10,000 nucleotides of DNA from an uncultured Alphaproteobacteria bacterium (lineage in GTDB: Bacteria > Pseudomonadota > Alphaproteobacteria > Caulobacterales > Hyphomonadaceae), in assembly GCA_903831485.1 (NCBI GenBank), contig CAIKXW010000207.1, positions 1 to 10,000 of the forward strand, given 5' to 3'. Of the stretch, positions 1 through 6,887 are shown piece by piece (within the stretch, counting starts at the first letter, position 1; every line of letters begins with the position of its first letter). The position numbers and the translations under genes are program-made. The notes below the pieces were generated by a model. It was not told the DNA's origin. It searched no databases and saw nothing but the letters and a program-made list of their open reading frames with translations.

Positions 1-618
1 AAAGCGCCGATGTGGACGCTGGTCGCAGCAGCCCAACTTGTCGACATCGGGTGGGCGGCCCTCGTCATGGCCGGCATCGAACGCGGCCGTATCGACCCGA
101 CGCTGCCGGGCAGCTCGTTCGTGCTTGAGCACATGCCGTGGACGCACTCGCTACCCGCCGCAATCGGCTGGGCGCTCGCCGCCACGCTGCTGTCGAAAAC
201 GATCCTTCGCCTTTCGACAGGCGCCGCCATCGCCATAGGCGCCGTCGTTTTCTCGCACTGGCTGCTGGACCTCATCGTCCATCGCCCTGATCTCGAACTC
301 TATCCCGAAGGTCCGAAGCTGGGCTTCGCACTCTGGAATATGCCAGTCGCCGAACAGGCGGTGGAGATCGGCCTGCTGGCCGTCACAGGCATGTTCTGGG
401 CGGCGCAGCGCGCCCGCGCGGGACTGACAGCCTGGCCCGCCGCCGCCTTCGTAGCTCTGCTCGTCGCCGTCCAGATCATCGCGATGCTCCTGCCGCAGGA
501 GGCATCCGACAGCATCGCCGGCGCCGGTCCATCCGCGCTCGCCGTGTATGTCGTCCTCGCGCTGGTCGCGATCTTTCTCGACGGGCGAAAAACACCACAA
601 GCCTTACCGGATCGGTAA
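1..618 (+). CDS. Integral membrane protein, YdjM-like putative metal-dependent hydrolase, 5' end outside window
   Basis: The visible 202-205 residues form a multi-pass inner-membrane protein with about six hydrophobic segments (residues 1-22, 48-67, 72-90, 115-133, 143-161 and 174-190, counted from the Met at base 10). Between them lie conserved-looking polar motifs: HMPWTHS (41-47), SHWLLDLIVHRPDL (82-95) and YPEGPKLGFALWN (98-110). His46, His83, Asp87 and His91 resemble the HS...HxxxD pattern of YdjM-like membrane proteins that databases call metal-dependent hydrolases. The reaction is unknown and no substrate can be named. The frame is open upstream of the Met at base 10 (Lys-Ala-Pro), and no ribosome binding site is visible in the nine bases available. 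The protein starts in the middle of a hydrophobic stretch, so I think the true start lies upstream and this is a partial gene. Its stop codon lies inside a short inverted repeat (604-618). Confidence 0.75.
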   Translation, partial: KAPMWTLVAAAQLVDIGWAALVMAGIERGRIDPTLPGSSFVLEHMPWTHSLPAAIGWALAATLLSKTILRLSTGAAIAIGAVVFSHWLLDLIVHRPDLELYPEGPKLGFALWNMPVAEQAVEIGLLAVTGMFWAAQRARAGLTAWPAAAFVALLVAVQIIAMLLPQEASDSIAGAGPSALAVYVVLALVAIFLDGRKTPQALPDR

Positions 619-648
619 AGTTTCATCGATCGCGGCTAACGCGATCGA
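604..648. terminator. Two adjacent inverted repeats between genes 1 and 2
   Basis: The first repeat is TTACCG-GAT-CGGTAA at 604-618, a 6-bp stem that contains the TAA stop of the upstream gene. The second is TCGATCGCG-GCTAA-CGCGATCGA at 626-648, a perfect 9-bp stem with a 5-base loop. Neither is followed by a strong T-run, so intrinsic termination is uncertain. The second could equally be an operator or a 5'-UTR hairpin for the gene starting at 699, since it ends 50 bases before that ATG. Confidence 0.45.
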
Positions 649-698
649 AATCATGCTCGGCTACGCTCCATCGACGAATAGCTTCGGGGAGCAGGGAC

Positions 699-1739
699 AT
701 GGCATTCGGCAAGCGCACCGCTGGTTCCGCACCTCCGCCCTACACGCCGCCCGCCGTCGAACTGGACGCGCAGGACGCACCGAACGTGCGGACCCGCGTC
801 GCCAACCCGGGCGCGATCGACAACAAGTTCATCGGCCTCGCCGTCGGGGTCGTCTTTCTCTCCGCCGGCGCCGCAATCGCCGCGCCCTCGCTCATGTCGA
901 TGGTCGGCGGCGTAAGCGTCCGTCCGATCGAGCAGGTCATCGCCGGCCTCGACCGCGACGCCATGCGCAGCGCCCTGGCGCAGGAGGCCTTCCCGGACGA
1001 CTCCGGCCGCGCCTTCATGACCAGCCTCGCCACCCATTTCCCGCAACAGCACGGCCGCCTGCTCGACCAGCTCGCCGACACCGCAGCCGCCGGCGGCGAC
1101 CGTGACGATCTCTTCCTGTCGATGAACGCCTGGACGATGGGCTTCGCGCCGCAGAACATCAGCGCGCTCGGCCGCACCGGCGCTGAAGGCTTCGACAAGT
1201 CTCTCGGCATCCTCAAGGACGCCCTGCACATCGTTGAGTCCGAAACAGGCGGCTGCACCATGAAGTCGCTCGAGGGCTTCATGCTAAACCCCTCCAACCT
1301 CGCCGATCTCACCCGCTATGGCAGCGACGGCTACCGCCTGAGCATGCGCGCCGGCGCCACCATGGTCGACCTCATCGCGAAGGGCCGCAACGCACAGCCG
1401 GTCAACGCCACGATCACGCGAGACGACGAGAACGCCCTGCAGTCCACCTTCCTCTCGATGATGTCCGATCCGCAGGTGATGAACCTGATCCAAGCCAGCA
1501 TGAACGCCCGCACCCAGGACATGCAGGACGACCTCGCGAAGAACATCAATGTCTGCCAGCTCGCGCGCACCCTCGTCATCAAGCTCGAGGGCTTGCCCGC
1601 CGGCACTAAGTCACGTCTGTTCGCAACCGCGCTGTCGTCGGATTTCAACGCGCTCGCCGGCAATCTCGGCAGTCCGTTCGGCGCAGGCGCCATGCAGGGC
1701 ATGCCGCAGGGCTTCGGCGCGACGCAGCTCTTCCCGTAA
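699..1739 (+). CDS. Single-pass membrane protein of unknown function
   Basis: I do not recognise this 346-residue protein. The ATG at 699 is preceded by GGGGAG (686-691) at a 7-base spacing, which supports this start. Residues 1-43 are hydrophilic, Pro-rich and carry Lys/Arg (KR at 5-6, RTR at 31-33, K43). Residues about 44-66 form one hydrophobic helix. The rest, about 280 residues, looks soluble and helical, with many Met and Ala. By the positive-inside rule the N-terminus is cytoplasmic and the large domain periplasmic. It has only two cysteines, Cys186 and Cys286, which could form a disulfide outside the cytoplasm. The tail (324-346) is rich in Gly, Met, Gln and Phe and looks disordered. 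It converges on the TIR gene, whose stop lies 3 bases away. No catalytic motif is visible. Confidence 0.8.
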   Translation: MAFGKRTAGSAPPPYTPPAVELDAQDAPNVRTRVANPGAIDNKFIGLAVGVVFLSAGAAIAAPSLMSMVGGVSVRPIEQVIAGLDRDAMRSALAQEAFPDDSGRAFMTSLATHFPQQHGRLLDQLADTAAAGGDRDDLFLSMNAWTMGFAPQNISALGRTGAEGFDKSLGILKDALHIVESETGGCTMKSLEGFMLNPSNLADLTRYGSDGYRLSMRAGATMVDLIAKGRNAQPVNATITRDDENALQSTFLSMMSDPQVMNLIQASMNARTQDMQDDLAKNINVCQLARTLVIKLEGLPAGTKSRLFATALSSDFNALAGNLGSPFGAGAMQGMPQGFGATQLFP

Positions 1740-1748
1740 GCCTTACGG
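1734..1748. repeat. Perfect 15-bp palindrome spanning two convergent stop codons
   Basis: CCGTAAG-C-CTTACGG has 7-bp arms and a single central base. The left arm contains the TAA stop of the plus-strand gene (1737-1739) and the right arm contains the complementary TAA of the minus-strand TIR gene (1743-1745). The symmetry makes the 3' ends of the two genes mirror images. There is no T-run, so I do not call it a classical intrinsic terminator, although it may slow polymerase from both sides. Confidence 0.5.
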
Positions 1749-4178
1749 CTTCGCCGGCTCCACAAGCTCGCCGCGCGCCCAGCGGCCGGCCTGGATGACG
1801 CTGCCGTCCGGCGCCCACACCACGCCGAGTCCCTGGCGGTTGCCACTGGCCATCTCGCCTTCATAGCGCTGCCCGTTGGTGTAGCTCAGCACGCCACGCG
1901 CCGCGCCATTGCCGCCGACGCCCGAGCCCGCGAGGCTGTCGCCGCTCTTCCAGTGCATCACGCCATGCCCGCTGGCCGCATCGCCGGAATGCTCGCCTTC
2001 ATAGCGCGCCGCGCGCGCCGAGGCGTTCCCACGACTATCAGCGAACTCGTAGACGCCGACGCCGCTGGCTTGCCCGTTGCGCAACTCGCCGCGATAGCGG
2101 TCGCCCGCATTGGGTCCAGCGCCGCGCGTGCGCACGCCCAGCCCGTTGGGCGCGCCGCCCGATATCTGCGCGACATATCTGTCGCCGTTCCCGCCGGTTA
2201 TGGTCTGCCCATCACTCAGATTGTCTGCCGACTGCGCCGCCTGTCGCGCTGCAGTTGCACGCTGTATCGCGGTTGTCTGCGCACGCCGCGCCGCCTCGAC
2301 CACGGCCTTCGTCTCCGCCGGCAACTGCTCGACGCTGAACGGCGCGGGACGGCTAAGCTTGGCGATCAGCGTCTCGGCATTCGCCGCGCGCGCGCCGCCG
2401 GGGTAGGCGGCAAGGTAGGCGCGGTATCCTGCAAGTGTCCCGTCCCGTTCCGCGATCGCCCACGCCTCAAGGTCCTCGTCGATGCGGCTCTGCTGCGCCG
2501 CTGCGAGTGAATCCGCTCCCGGCACGGTTGTGGCCGCGCCTGCTGCACGCGCAGCCGACGCACTCGTCACCTGCGCCTCAGCCTGCGCGATGCGCCGCCT
2601 GTCCGCCTCGGCTGCCGCCGACACGGCAGCGCTCGCCTTGGGCGTCGCACCCGTATTGCGGATTGATTCTGCAAACGTGCGCAGCTCACGCGGCGTCGCC
2701 GACGCAAGCGCCGGCGCCTGTGCGCGACTCGACTGTGCGAAGGCGCGCATCGCTTGCGTCGTCGCCTCGTCGGCCTTGCCAGTCGTCGCTCCGTCATAGA
2801 GCTGGAGTGCCGCCAGCCCGCGCTGGATTTCCTCGATCGCCTGCGACCGCTCCGCGCCAAGCGACACAAGCCGCTCTTCCGCCGCGCGTCCCATCGCGCC
2901 CGGCACTTCGCCCACAGCCGGGAATGCCGTGAGATAGACGCGATAGGCCGCCTCGCTGTCTTCCGTCACCGCCTTCACCCACGCCTGCGCATCCAGCACG
3001 CGCAGCGTCGATCGCGCCGTCTCCGCCGTGCTCGCGCGCGGGAAGGCCGACACATGGTCGCGCAGCGCTTCCGCATCGCGCGCATCCACCCTGCTCCAGT
3101 CCTCAGCGGACTCACTTGTATCCTCAAACGATCCCGTCGCCGGCACAGCATTCGCCGTCGTGGCCTCGGCCACGGTCTGCACTGGAATCTCCGTGGCGAC
3201 CTGCTCCTGCGGCGCACCTTCGACGCGCCAGCCAAACGGATCCACCAGCCACAGTCCAACGCCGGATCCGATCAACGCAACCGCCGCAACCACAGGCACG
3301 GCCGCAAACGAACGCTGTTGCCGCGGATAGCCTGACTCGTAGCTTGAGCGCCGTACGCCCAGGTCGGGTTCATCCAGCCGCTCGTCGCGCCGCTCCTGCG
3401 GCACGCGATAGACGGAGTCCGCCAGCCGCGGGCCGCGCAGGGGCTCGGCGCGATCGACATAACGCGTCGTGTCGTTTTCCGCATAGCGCGGCGAAGGCGG
3501 CGGATCGTAGCGTGGCTGGGGCGGCGGTGGAGGCGGCTCCGCAAATCGCGGCTGCGGCGGCGGCTCGTAACGTGGAGGCGGCGGAGGCGGTTCTGCAGCA
3601 CGCGGCGGAGGCGCCGGCTCGTACTTGGGAGGGGGCGGCGGCGACTCGACAAAGCGCGGCGGCGCGGGGGCGGGGTCCGCAAACTCGATCGGCGGCGGCG
3701 TCGGACGCTTGGGCTCAGGCTTGGGCGGCGGCGGTGCAACGGCGGCGGCAGCGCGCTTCGGCGCAGCCGCCTGCGCCGGCGGCTTCACCGGATCACCCGC
3801 GCAGCTGCGCAGCATCGCCGTCAGCCGTCGCCAGTTTGGGTCCTCCGGGTCGCCATTCCATCGGCTCAGGTCGACAGCATCCAGTTCGTCGAACGGGCGC
3901 GGTGGCGCCTCGCCGTCGATGCGCGCCTGGATCAACTTGTTCTTGTAGAGCCCCGTCGCCGCTTCCGACCGGACATATTCCGAACGCCGGGCGCTGTCGG
4001 ACCACAGCACCAGCACGGCCTTCGACCAGCCCAGCTTCAGGTCTGCAATCGGGCTCAAGTCCGGCTTGGGCTCGGCCGGATCCATCCAGCTGTCCCAGCC
4101 CTCCGCACGGAGCAGCTCGCCCACGACCCGGAGTCGATCCCGGTCCTGGCGTGCGTATGCAACGTATACATCAGTCAT
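1743..4178 (-). CDS. Membrane-anchored TIR domain protein with Pro-rich linker and C-terminal MORN repeats
   Basis: An 811-residue modular protein. Residues 1-127 are a TIR domain of the bacterial TIR_2 type: VYVAYAR (strand A), GWDSWMD (27-33, leading into the BB-loop), AVLVLWS (54-60), and SEYVRSE (66-72), where Glu72 sits where NAD-cleaving TIRs carry the catalytic Glu. Residues 146-233 are a Pro-rich repeat linker. Residues 291-312 form one transmembrane helix, with Arg before it and Asp/Glu after it, predicting TIR in the cytoplasm and the C-terminus in the periplasm. Next come WxxA...YLxxFP repeats (361-393, 400-437, 573-607) and a peptidoglycan-binding-1-like stretch (446-484, QRGLAALQLYDG...T..AMRAF). 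MORN repeats occupy about 666-800 (DRYRGEL, ARYEGEH, RYEGEM plus degenerate copies). The ATG has AGAGGGG (4184-4190) upstream. It lies 90 bases downstream of the histidine kinase gene on the same strand. NADase activity, defence or signalling is inferred from the domain only. Confidence 0.85.
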   Translation of the reverse strand: MTDVYVAYARQDRDRLRVVGELLRAEGWDSWMDPAEPKPDLSPIADLKLGWSKAVLVLWSDSARRSEYVRSEAATGLYKNKLIQARIDGEAPPRPFDELDAVDLSRWNGDPEDPNWRRLTAMLRSCAGDPVKPPAQAAAPKRAAAAVAPPPPKPEPKRPTPPPIEFADPAPAPPRFVESPPPPPKYEPAPPPRAAEPPPPPPRYEPPPQPRFAEPPPPPPQPRYDPPPSPRYAENDTTRYVDRAEPLRGPRLADSVYRVPQERRDERLDEPDLGVRRSSYESGYPRQQRSFAAVPVVAAVALIGSGVGLWLVDPFGWRVEGAPQEQVATEIPVQTVAEATTANAVPATGSFEDTSESAEDWSRVDARDAEALRDHVSAFPRASTAETARSTLRVLDAQAWVKAVTEDSEAAYRVYLTAFPAVGEVPGAMGRAAEERLVSLGAERSQAIEEIQRGLAALQLYDGATTGKADEATTQAMRAFAQSSRAQAPALASATPRELRTFAESIRNTGATPKASAAVSAAAEADRRRIAQAEAQVTSASAARAAGAATTVPGADSLAAAQQSRIDEDLEAWAIAERDGTLAGYRAYLAAYPGGARAANAETLIAKLSRPAPFSVEQLPAETKAVVEAARRAQTTAIQRATAARQAAQSADNLSDGQTITGGNGDRYVAQISGGAPNGLGVRTRGAGPNAGDRYRGELRNGQASGVGVYEFADSRGNASARAARYEGEHSGDAASGHGVMHWKSGDSLAGSGVGGNGAARGVLSYTNGQRYEGEMASGNRQGLGVVWAPDGSVIQAGRWARGELVEPAKP
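3480..3659 (-). repeat. Degenerate Pro-rich tandem repeat inside the TIR gene
   Basis: Residues 174-233 of the TIR protein contain about three and a third copies of a 17-20 residue unit: PRF/PRA, then V/A and E, then a run of five or six Pro, then KYEP, RYEP or RYDP. The DNA is correspondingly a GGCGGAGGCGG-type low-complexity tract on the plus strand. Such linkers usually form extended, flexible arms. Here it separates the TIR domain from the membrane helix. Copy number may vary between strains. Confidence 0.7.
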
Positions 4179-4200
4179 GGCCGCCCCTCTGGGCCGCCCC
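4179..4200. repeat. 9-bp direct repeat directly upstream of the TIR gene start
   Basis: GGCCGCCCC occurs at 4179-4187 and again at 4192-4200, separated by TCTG. Read on the minus strand, the copy next to the ATG together with the spacer forms the purine-rich AGAGGGG ribosome binding site. The duplication may be by chance in GC-rich DNA, or it may affect translation or bind a regulator. Confidence 0.4.
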
Positions 4201-4268
4201 CGCCAGACACTTCTATCAGCGCAATTACGGCTTGGGGAGATGCGCCAGACCGGCGTATCCCGCCAACA

Positions 4269-5633
4269 TCACAGATTCTGGGCAGATCCCGGCCCAACTG
4301 CGTCCGGAAAGAACACCGAAATACGGGTTCCGCCGGATTCACGGGGGACGATCGTCAGGGTTCCACGATGCAGTTCGGCGAACGCGCGCACGACCGAGAG
4401 CCCCAGACCTGCCCCCTTCTGCTTCTTTCCAGCCTCGCCCTGCTCGAAAACACGTGACAGCCGGGTAAGCTCCTCCGGGCTGATCCCCACACCCGTATCC
4501 GACACGGAAAGCACCGAGCCGCCCGGGACTTCCTCGGCCACCACCACCACCTCGCCACCCGTGGGGGTGAACTTCAGGGCGTTGGAGATCAGGTTGAGCG
4601 CAATCTGGCGCACCGCCTTCGAATCGGCGAACGCTTCGGCATCCTCAGGACCGTCGCACACCAGCTCCACGCCCTTCCGGCGCGCCTCGTCCGTCATGAA
4701 CCGCACAGCGTCGTCTGCGAGGTCCGACAGGCTCACGATCTCCGGGAAGATTTCGTACTTGCCCGCCTCGAGCCGCGCGAGGTCCAGCACATCATCGACA
4801 ATCAACGTGAGGTTGCGCCCACCCTCGTGAATCAGCTCGGCGTACTCCTGGTAACGTTCCGGCAGCGGGCCAAACACGCCGCTGCGCATCATTTCGGCGA
4901 ATCCCACGATCGCATTCAGCGGCGTGCGGAGTTCGTGGCTCGTTTGAGCGAAGAATGTCGTGCGCGCTTCCAGCTGATCCTTGGCCGTGTCGGCCGCCTT
5001 TCGCGCTTCCAACGCTGCTTGCGCAGCCTTGAGCAACCGGGTTTCCAACTGAGCCAGCCGGTTCGCGGCGTCCACATCAACTGGGACCGCACGCTGCTGC
5101 TCCCGAGGTTCCCTGACACGCAACGCTGCAATGATCGCAGTCGCTGCGAGCAAGACGAGTCCCGCAGTTCCATAACTTGTGGTCAGGATCGCTGCGTCAT
5201 GCACATGCAGCCAGCTCCCGTTCGATCCGGCGAGCACCGCGATGAACAAGCCGAATATCGCAAATGCAGCGATCTCGATCGTCAATCGGACCCTGCCTGA
5301 CAGCCAGGCAACCGCGATCGCGATCCCATATATGACAATCAACGCCGAAGCCCCCCCGGTGCTCGCCGCGCCAGCCGTGGCAAGGGCGATCCAGAGTGCT
5401 GATTCGACTTCCACAGCCTGCGCCTCGGAGGTAGAGCCCCGCATGAATGCTCCGGCAAGGGGTGGCAGAACCGCACATGCGAACACCACCGCACTGAGCC
5501 AGAACGGCACGCCAAGCGCCAAACTCCAGACGCCAGCGATGGTTACCAGCCCAAGCCAGATTCCGCCGGCGCCGCTCATGAGGCGCAGCACCTTAGCAAT
5601 TTGTCGCTTGAAGCATTGGTTTGCATCGCGCAT
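4269..5633 (-). CDS. Membrane sensor histidine kinase (HisKA-HATPase), orphan
   Basis: A 454-residue sensor kinase that would autophosphorylate on His233 and pass phosphate to an unidentified response regulator. The N-terminal 172 residues hold five or six hydrophobic helices (about 23-45, 46-64, 78-92, 95-112, 119-135, 152-172) with almost no periplasmic sensor domain. An amphipathic, probably coiled-coil segment follows (185-228). The H-box is SHELRTPLNAIVGF (232-245). The catalytic domain has the N-box NLISNALKF (347-355), G1 box DTGVG (379-383), F-box RVFEQ (394-398) and G2 box GAGLGL (407-412), so all key residues are present. The GPLPERYQEYAELIHEGG stretch after the H-box resembles DivJ/PleC-type alphaproteobacterial kinases, but I cannot assign a symbol. 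No response regulator lies nearby. The start at 5633 has a poor ribosome site. An internal ATG at 5579 (Met19) has AAGGTG nine bases upstream and may be the real start. The TIR gene follows 90 bases downstream. Confidence 0.88.
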   Translation of the reverse strand: MRDANQCFKRQIAKVLRLMSGAGGIWLGLVTIAGVWSLALGVPFWLSAVVFACAVLPPLAGAFMRGSTSEAQAVEVESALWIALATAGAASTGGASALIVIYGIAIAVAWLSGRVRLTIEIAAFAIFGLFIAVLAGSNGSWLHVHDAAILTTSYGTAGLVLLAATAIIAALRVREPREQQRAVPVDVDAANRLAQLETRLLKAAQAALEARKAADTAKDQLEARTTFFAQTSHELRTPLNAIVGFAEMMRSGVFGPLPERYQEYAELIHEGGRNLTLIVDDVLDLARLEAGKYEIFPEIVSLSDLADDAVRFMTDEARRKGVELVCDGPEDAEAFADSKAVRQIALNLISNALKFTPTGGEVVVVAEEVPGGSVLSVSDTGVGISPEELTRLSRVFEQGEAGKKQKGAGLGLSVVRAFAELHRGTLTIVPRESGGTRISVFFPDAVGPGSAQNL

Positions 5634-5751
5634 CCTAACGGCGCATCAACGAATACGGTCACAACCTCAGGTGGGTAAGCACATAGCGGGCCGCGGCTGC
5701 CAGGGTGGGTAGTGAGCGACTCCGGTGTGAACGAAATGTCGGGAGGTTCCA

Positions 5752-6786
5752 TTGCAGACGCGGACCAAACTTTGCGCAGTTGCGCTTGTACTTGCAATCG
5801 CTGCTCCGGTAGCGATCAGCCAGGTGTCGCCTGAGGCCGCCCCTGCGGGCCGCATCTTGCCGACCACGGCGGCGACCTATGCCGACTATCAGGCCAAGGT
5901 CTCGGACATCATGACCAAGGAGCTCGGCGGCGCCGCCGATCTCGAAAAGGCAATCGACACGTTCGGCGCCCCGAACGTCGGTCAGCTATCGGCCGGCTGG
6001 ATCTCCTACTCGGGCATCCTCGCCGCGCAGCATCCGGACTTCGTCAAGGAAGTCCGCAACATCGACAACTACTACGGACGCGAGCGCCTGATGCTCGGCC
6101 TTGAGCGCGACCTCGGCTACGCACGCACGCTGAAGGGCGGAGAGCAGGCGCTGCAGAACGTCCTCGCCGCCAACACGCGTGACACCAGCCGCCTGTCCAG
6201 CGCCGGCGCGTTCGTCAAGGAGCAGTCCTACAAGCTGCAGAAAGTCGGCTGGGGCAAGGAGCGGGTGAAGAACCCCGACGCCATTCTAAAGTCGATGAAG
6301 ACGTCGACCCAGGCCTCGAAGCCGATCACCGACGCCGTCTCGAAAATATTCGCTGGCCCCGACCTCGACGCGATGCTCTCCACCATAGCCGTATCGCCGA
6401 CTACCGCCGACAGCCTCTGGGACAAGTTCTCCGTCGTCGCGGTCAACGCGCCGGGCAAGGCGCTCGGCACGGTCTCCCCGGTCGCCGTCGCGCAGCAGGA
6501 CCTGAAGATCGCACCGCAGTTCAACGGCACAGCCAACCGCATGGTCACGCTCGCTGCGCTCCACGCGATCGACGCCGAGAAGACCAATGGCGAGCAGGTG
6601 AAGGCCACGATGTCCGACCCGATGTCGCGCCAGTGCCTCGAAGAAGCACAGCAGTATCTCTACGGCTGCGTCTCCACCGCCTACACCCGCTACGAGCTCA
6701 CGTTCTGCCTCGCCCGCCACGGCCTGCGGTTCGAGAACGACAAGGTCCGCTCGATGGGCAGCTGCTTCGCAGAGATCTCGAAGTAG
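5752..6786 (+). CDS. Exported protein of unknown function, TTG start
   Basis: I do not recognise this 344-residue protein. The start must be TTG at 5752. The frame has a stop at 5728 and no ATG or GTG between, while GGGAGG (5741-5746) lies 5 bases upstream of the TTG. Residues 1-23 are a signal peptide (TRTK, a hydrophobic core, then VAIS before Gln24), with likely signal peptidase I cleavage after Ser23. Cys8 is too early for a lipobox. The mature protein is soluble, largely helical and rich in Ala and Lys. All its cysteines are near the C-terminus (295, 306, 319, 338), in a region with Tyr-rich sequence QQYLYGCVSTAYTRYELTF. This suggests a disulfide-bonded periplasmic or secreted domain. 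It is transcribed divergently from the histidine kinase across 118 bases and is followed by a strong hairpin terminator. No enzyme motif is visible. Confidence 0.8.
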   Translation: MQTRTKLCAVALVLAIAAPVAISQVSPEAAPAGRILPTTAATYADYQAKVSDIMTKELGGAADLEKAIDTFGAPNVGQLSAGWISYSGILAAQHPDFVKEVRNIDNYYGRERLMLGLERDLGYARTLKGGEQALQNVLAANTRDTSRLSSAGAFVKEQSYKLQKVGWGKERVKNPDAILKSMKTSTQASKPITDAVSKIFAGPDLDAMLSTIAVSPTTADSLWDKFSVVAVNAPGKALGTVSPVAVAQQDLKIAPQFNGTANRMVTLAALHAIDAEKTNGEQVKATMSDPMSRQCLEEAQQYLYGCVSTAYTRYELTFCLARHGLRFENDKVRSMGSCFAEISK

Positions 6787-6811
6787 CCTGACCTGAACCA
6801 CCACGACCAGC

Positions 6812-6846
6812 ACCGCCCCGGTTGCAAGACCGGGGCGGTTTGCGTT
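6812..6846 (+). terminator. Rho-independent terminator after the exported protein gene
   Basis: ACCGCCCCGGT (6812-6822), loop TGCAAG (6823-6828), and ACCGGGGCGGT (6829-6839) form a perfect 11-bp stem. It is followed by a short T-rich stretch TTTGCGTTT. It starts 25 bases after the TAG stop and separates this gene from the next transcription unit. Confidence 0.85.
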
Positions 6847-6851
6847 TGAGC

Positions 6852-6878
6852 TTGCGACCGCGCATCCCGTGCTAGGAT
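6852..6878 (+). promoter_or_regulatory. Candidate housekeeping promoter for the MRKDM-family gene
   Basis: TTGCGAC (6852-6858), 12 bases, then GCTAGGAT (6871-6878) resembles the Caulobacter housekeeping consensus TTGACGS-N10-14-GCTANAWC. Transcription would start about 3-5 bases before the ATG at 6888, giving a very short leader. It lies just after the upstream terminator, as expected for a new transcription unit. Confidence 0.5.
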
Positions 6879-6887
6879 GTGTCCGTC

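Noticed and set aside
3116..4468. 450-residue plus-strand open frame opposite the TIR and kinase genes
   Set aside because: It spans the antisense of two well-supported genes and the gap between them. Its product is a Pro/Ala/Arg-rich low-complexity chain with no domain, as expected from GC-rich shadow frames.
4066..5300. Plus-strand open frames opposite the histidine kinase (254 and 157 residues)
   Set aside because: The minus strand encodes every kinase motif in order. The opposite frames are Ser/Thr/Arg-rich and show no motif.
5634..5751. Promoters in the divergent kinase/exported-protein gap
   Set aside because: No -35/-10 pair of reasonable fit was found on either strand. The best match on the minus strand (GCTATGTG) lacks a -35.
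699..6786. Possible homology between the two unknown proteins at 699 and 5752
   Set aside because: They are of nearly equal length, but I could not align any convincing motif. The cysteine positions and targeting signals differ.
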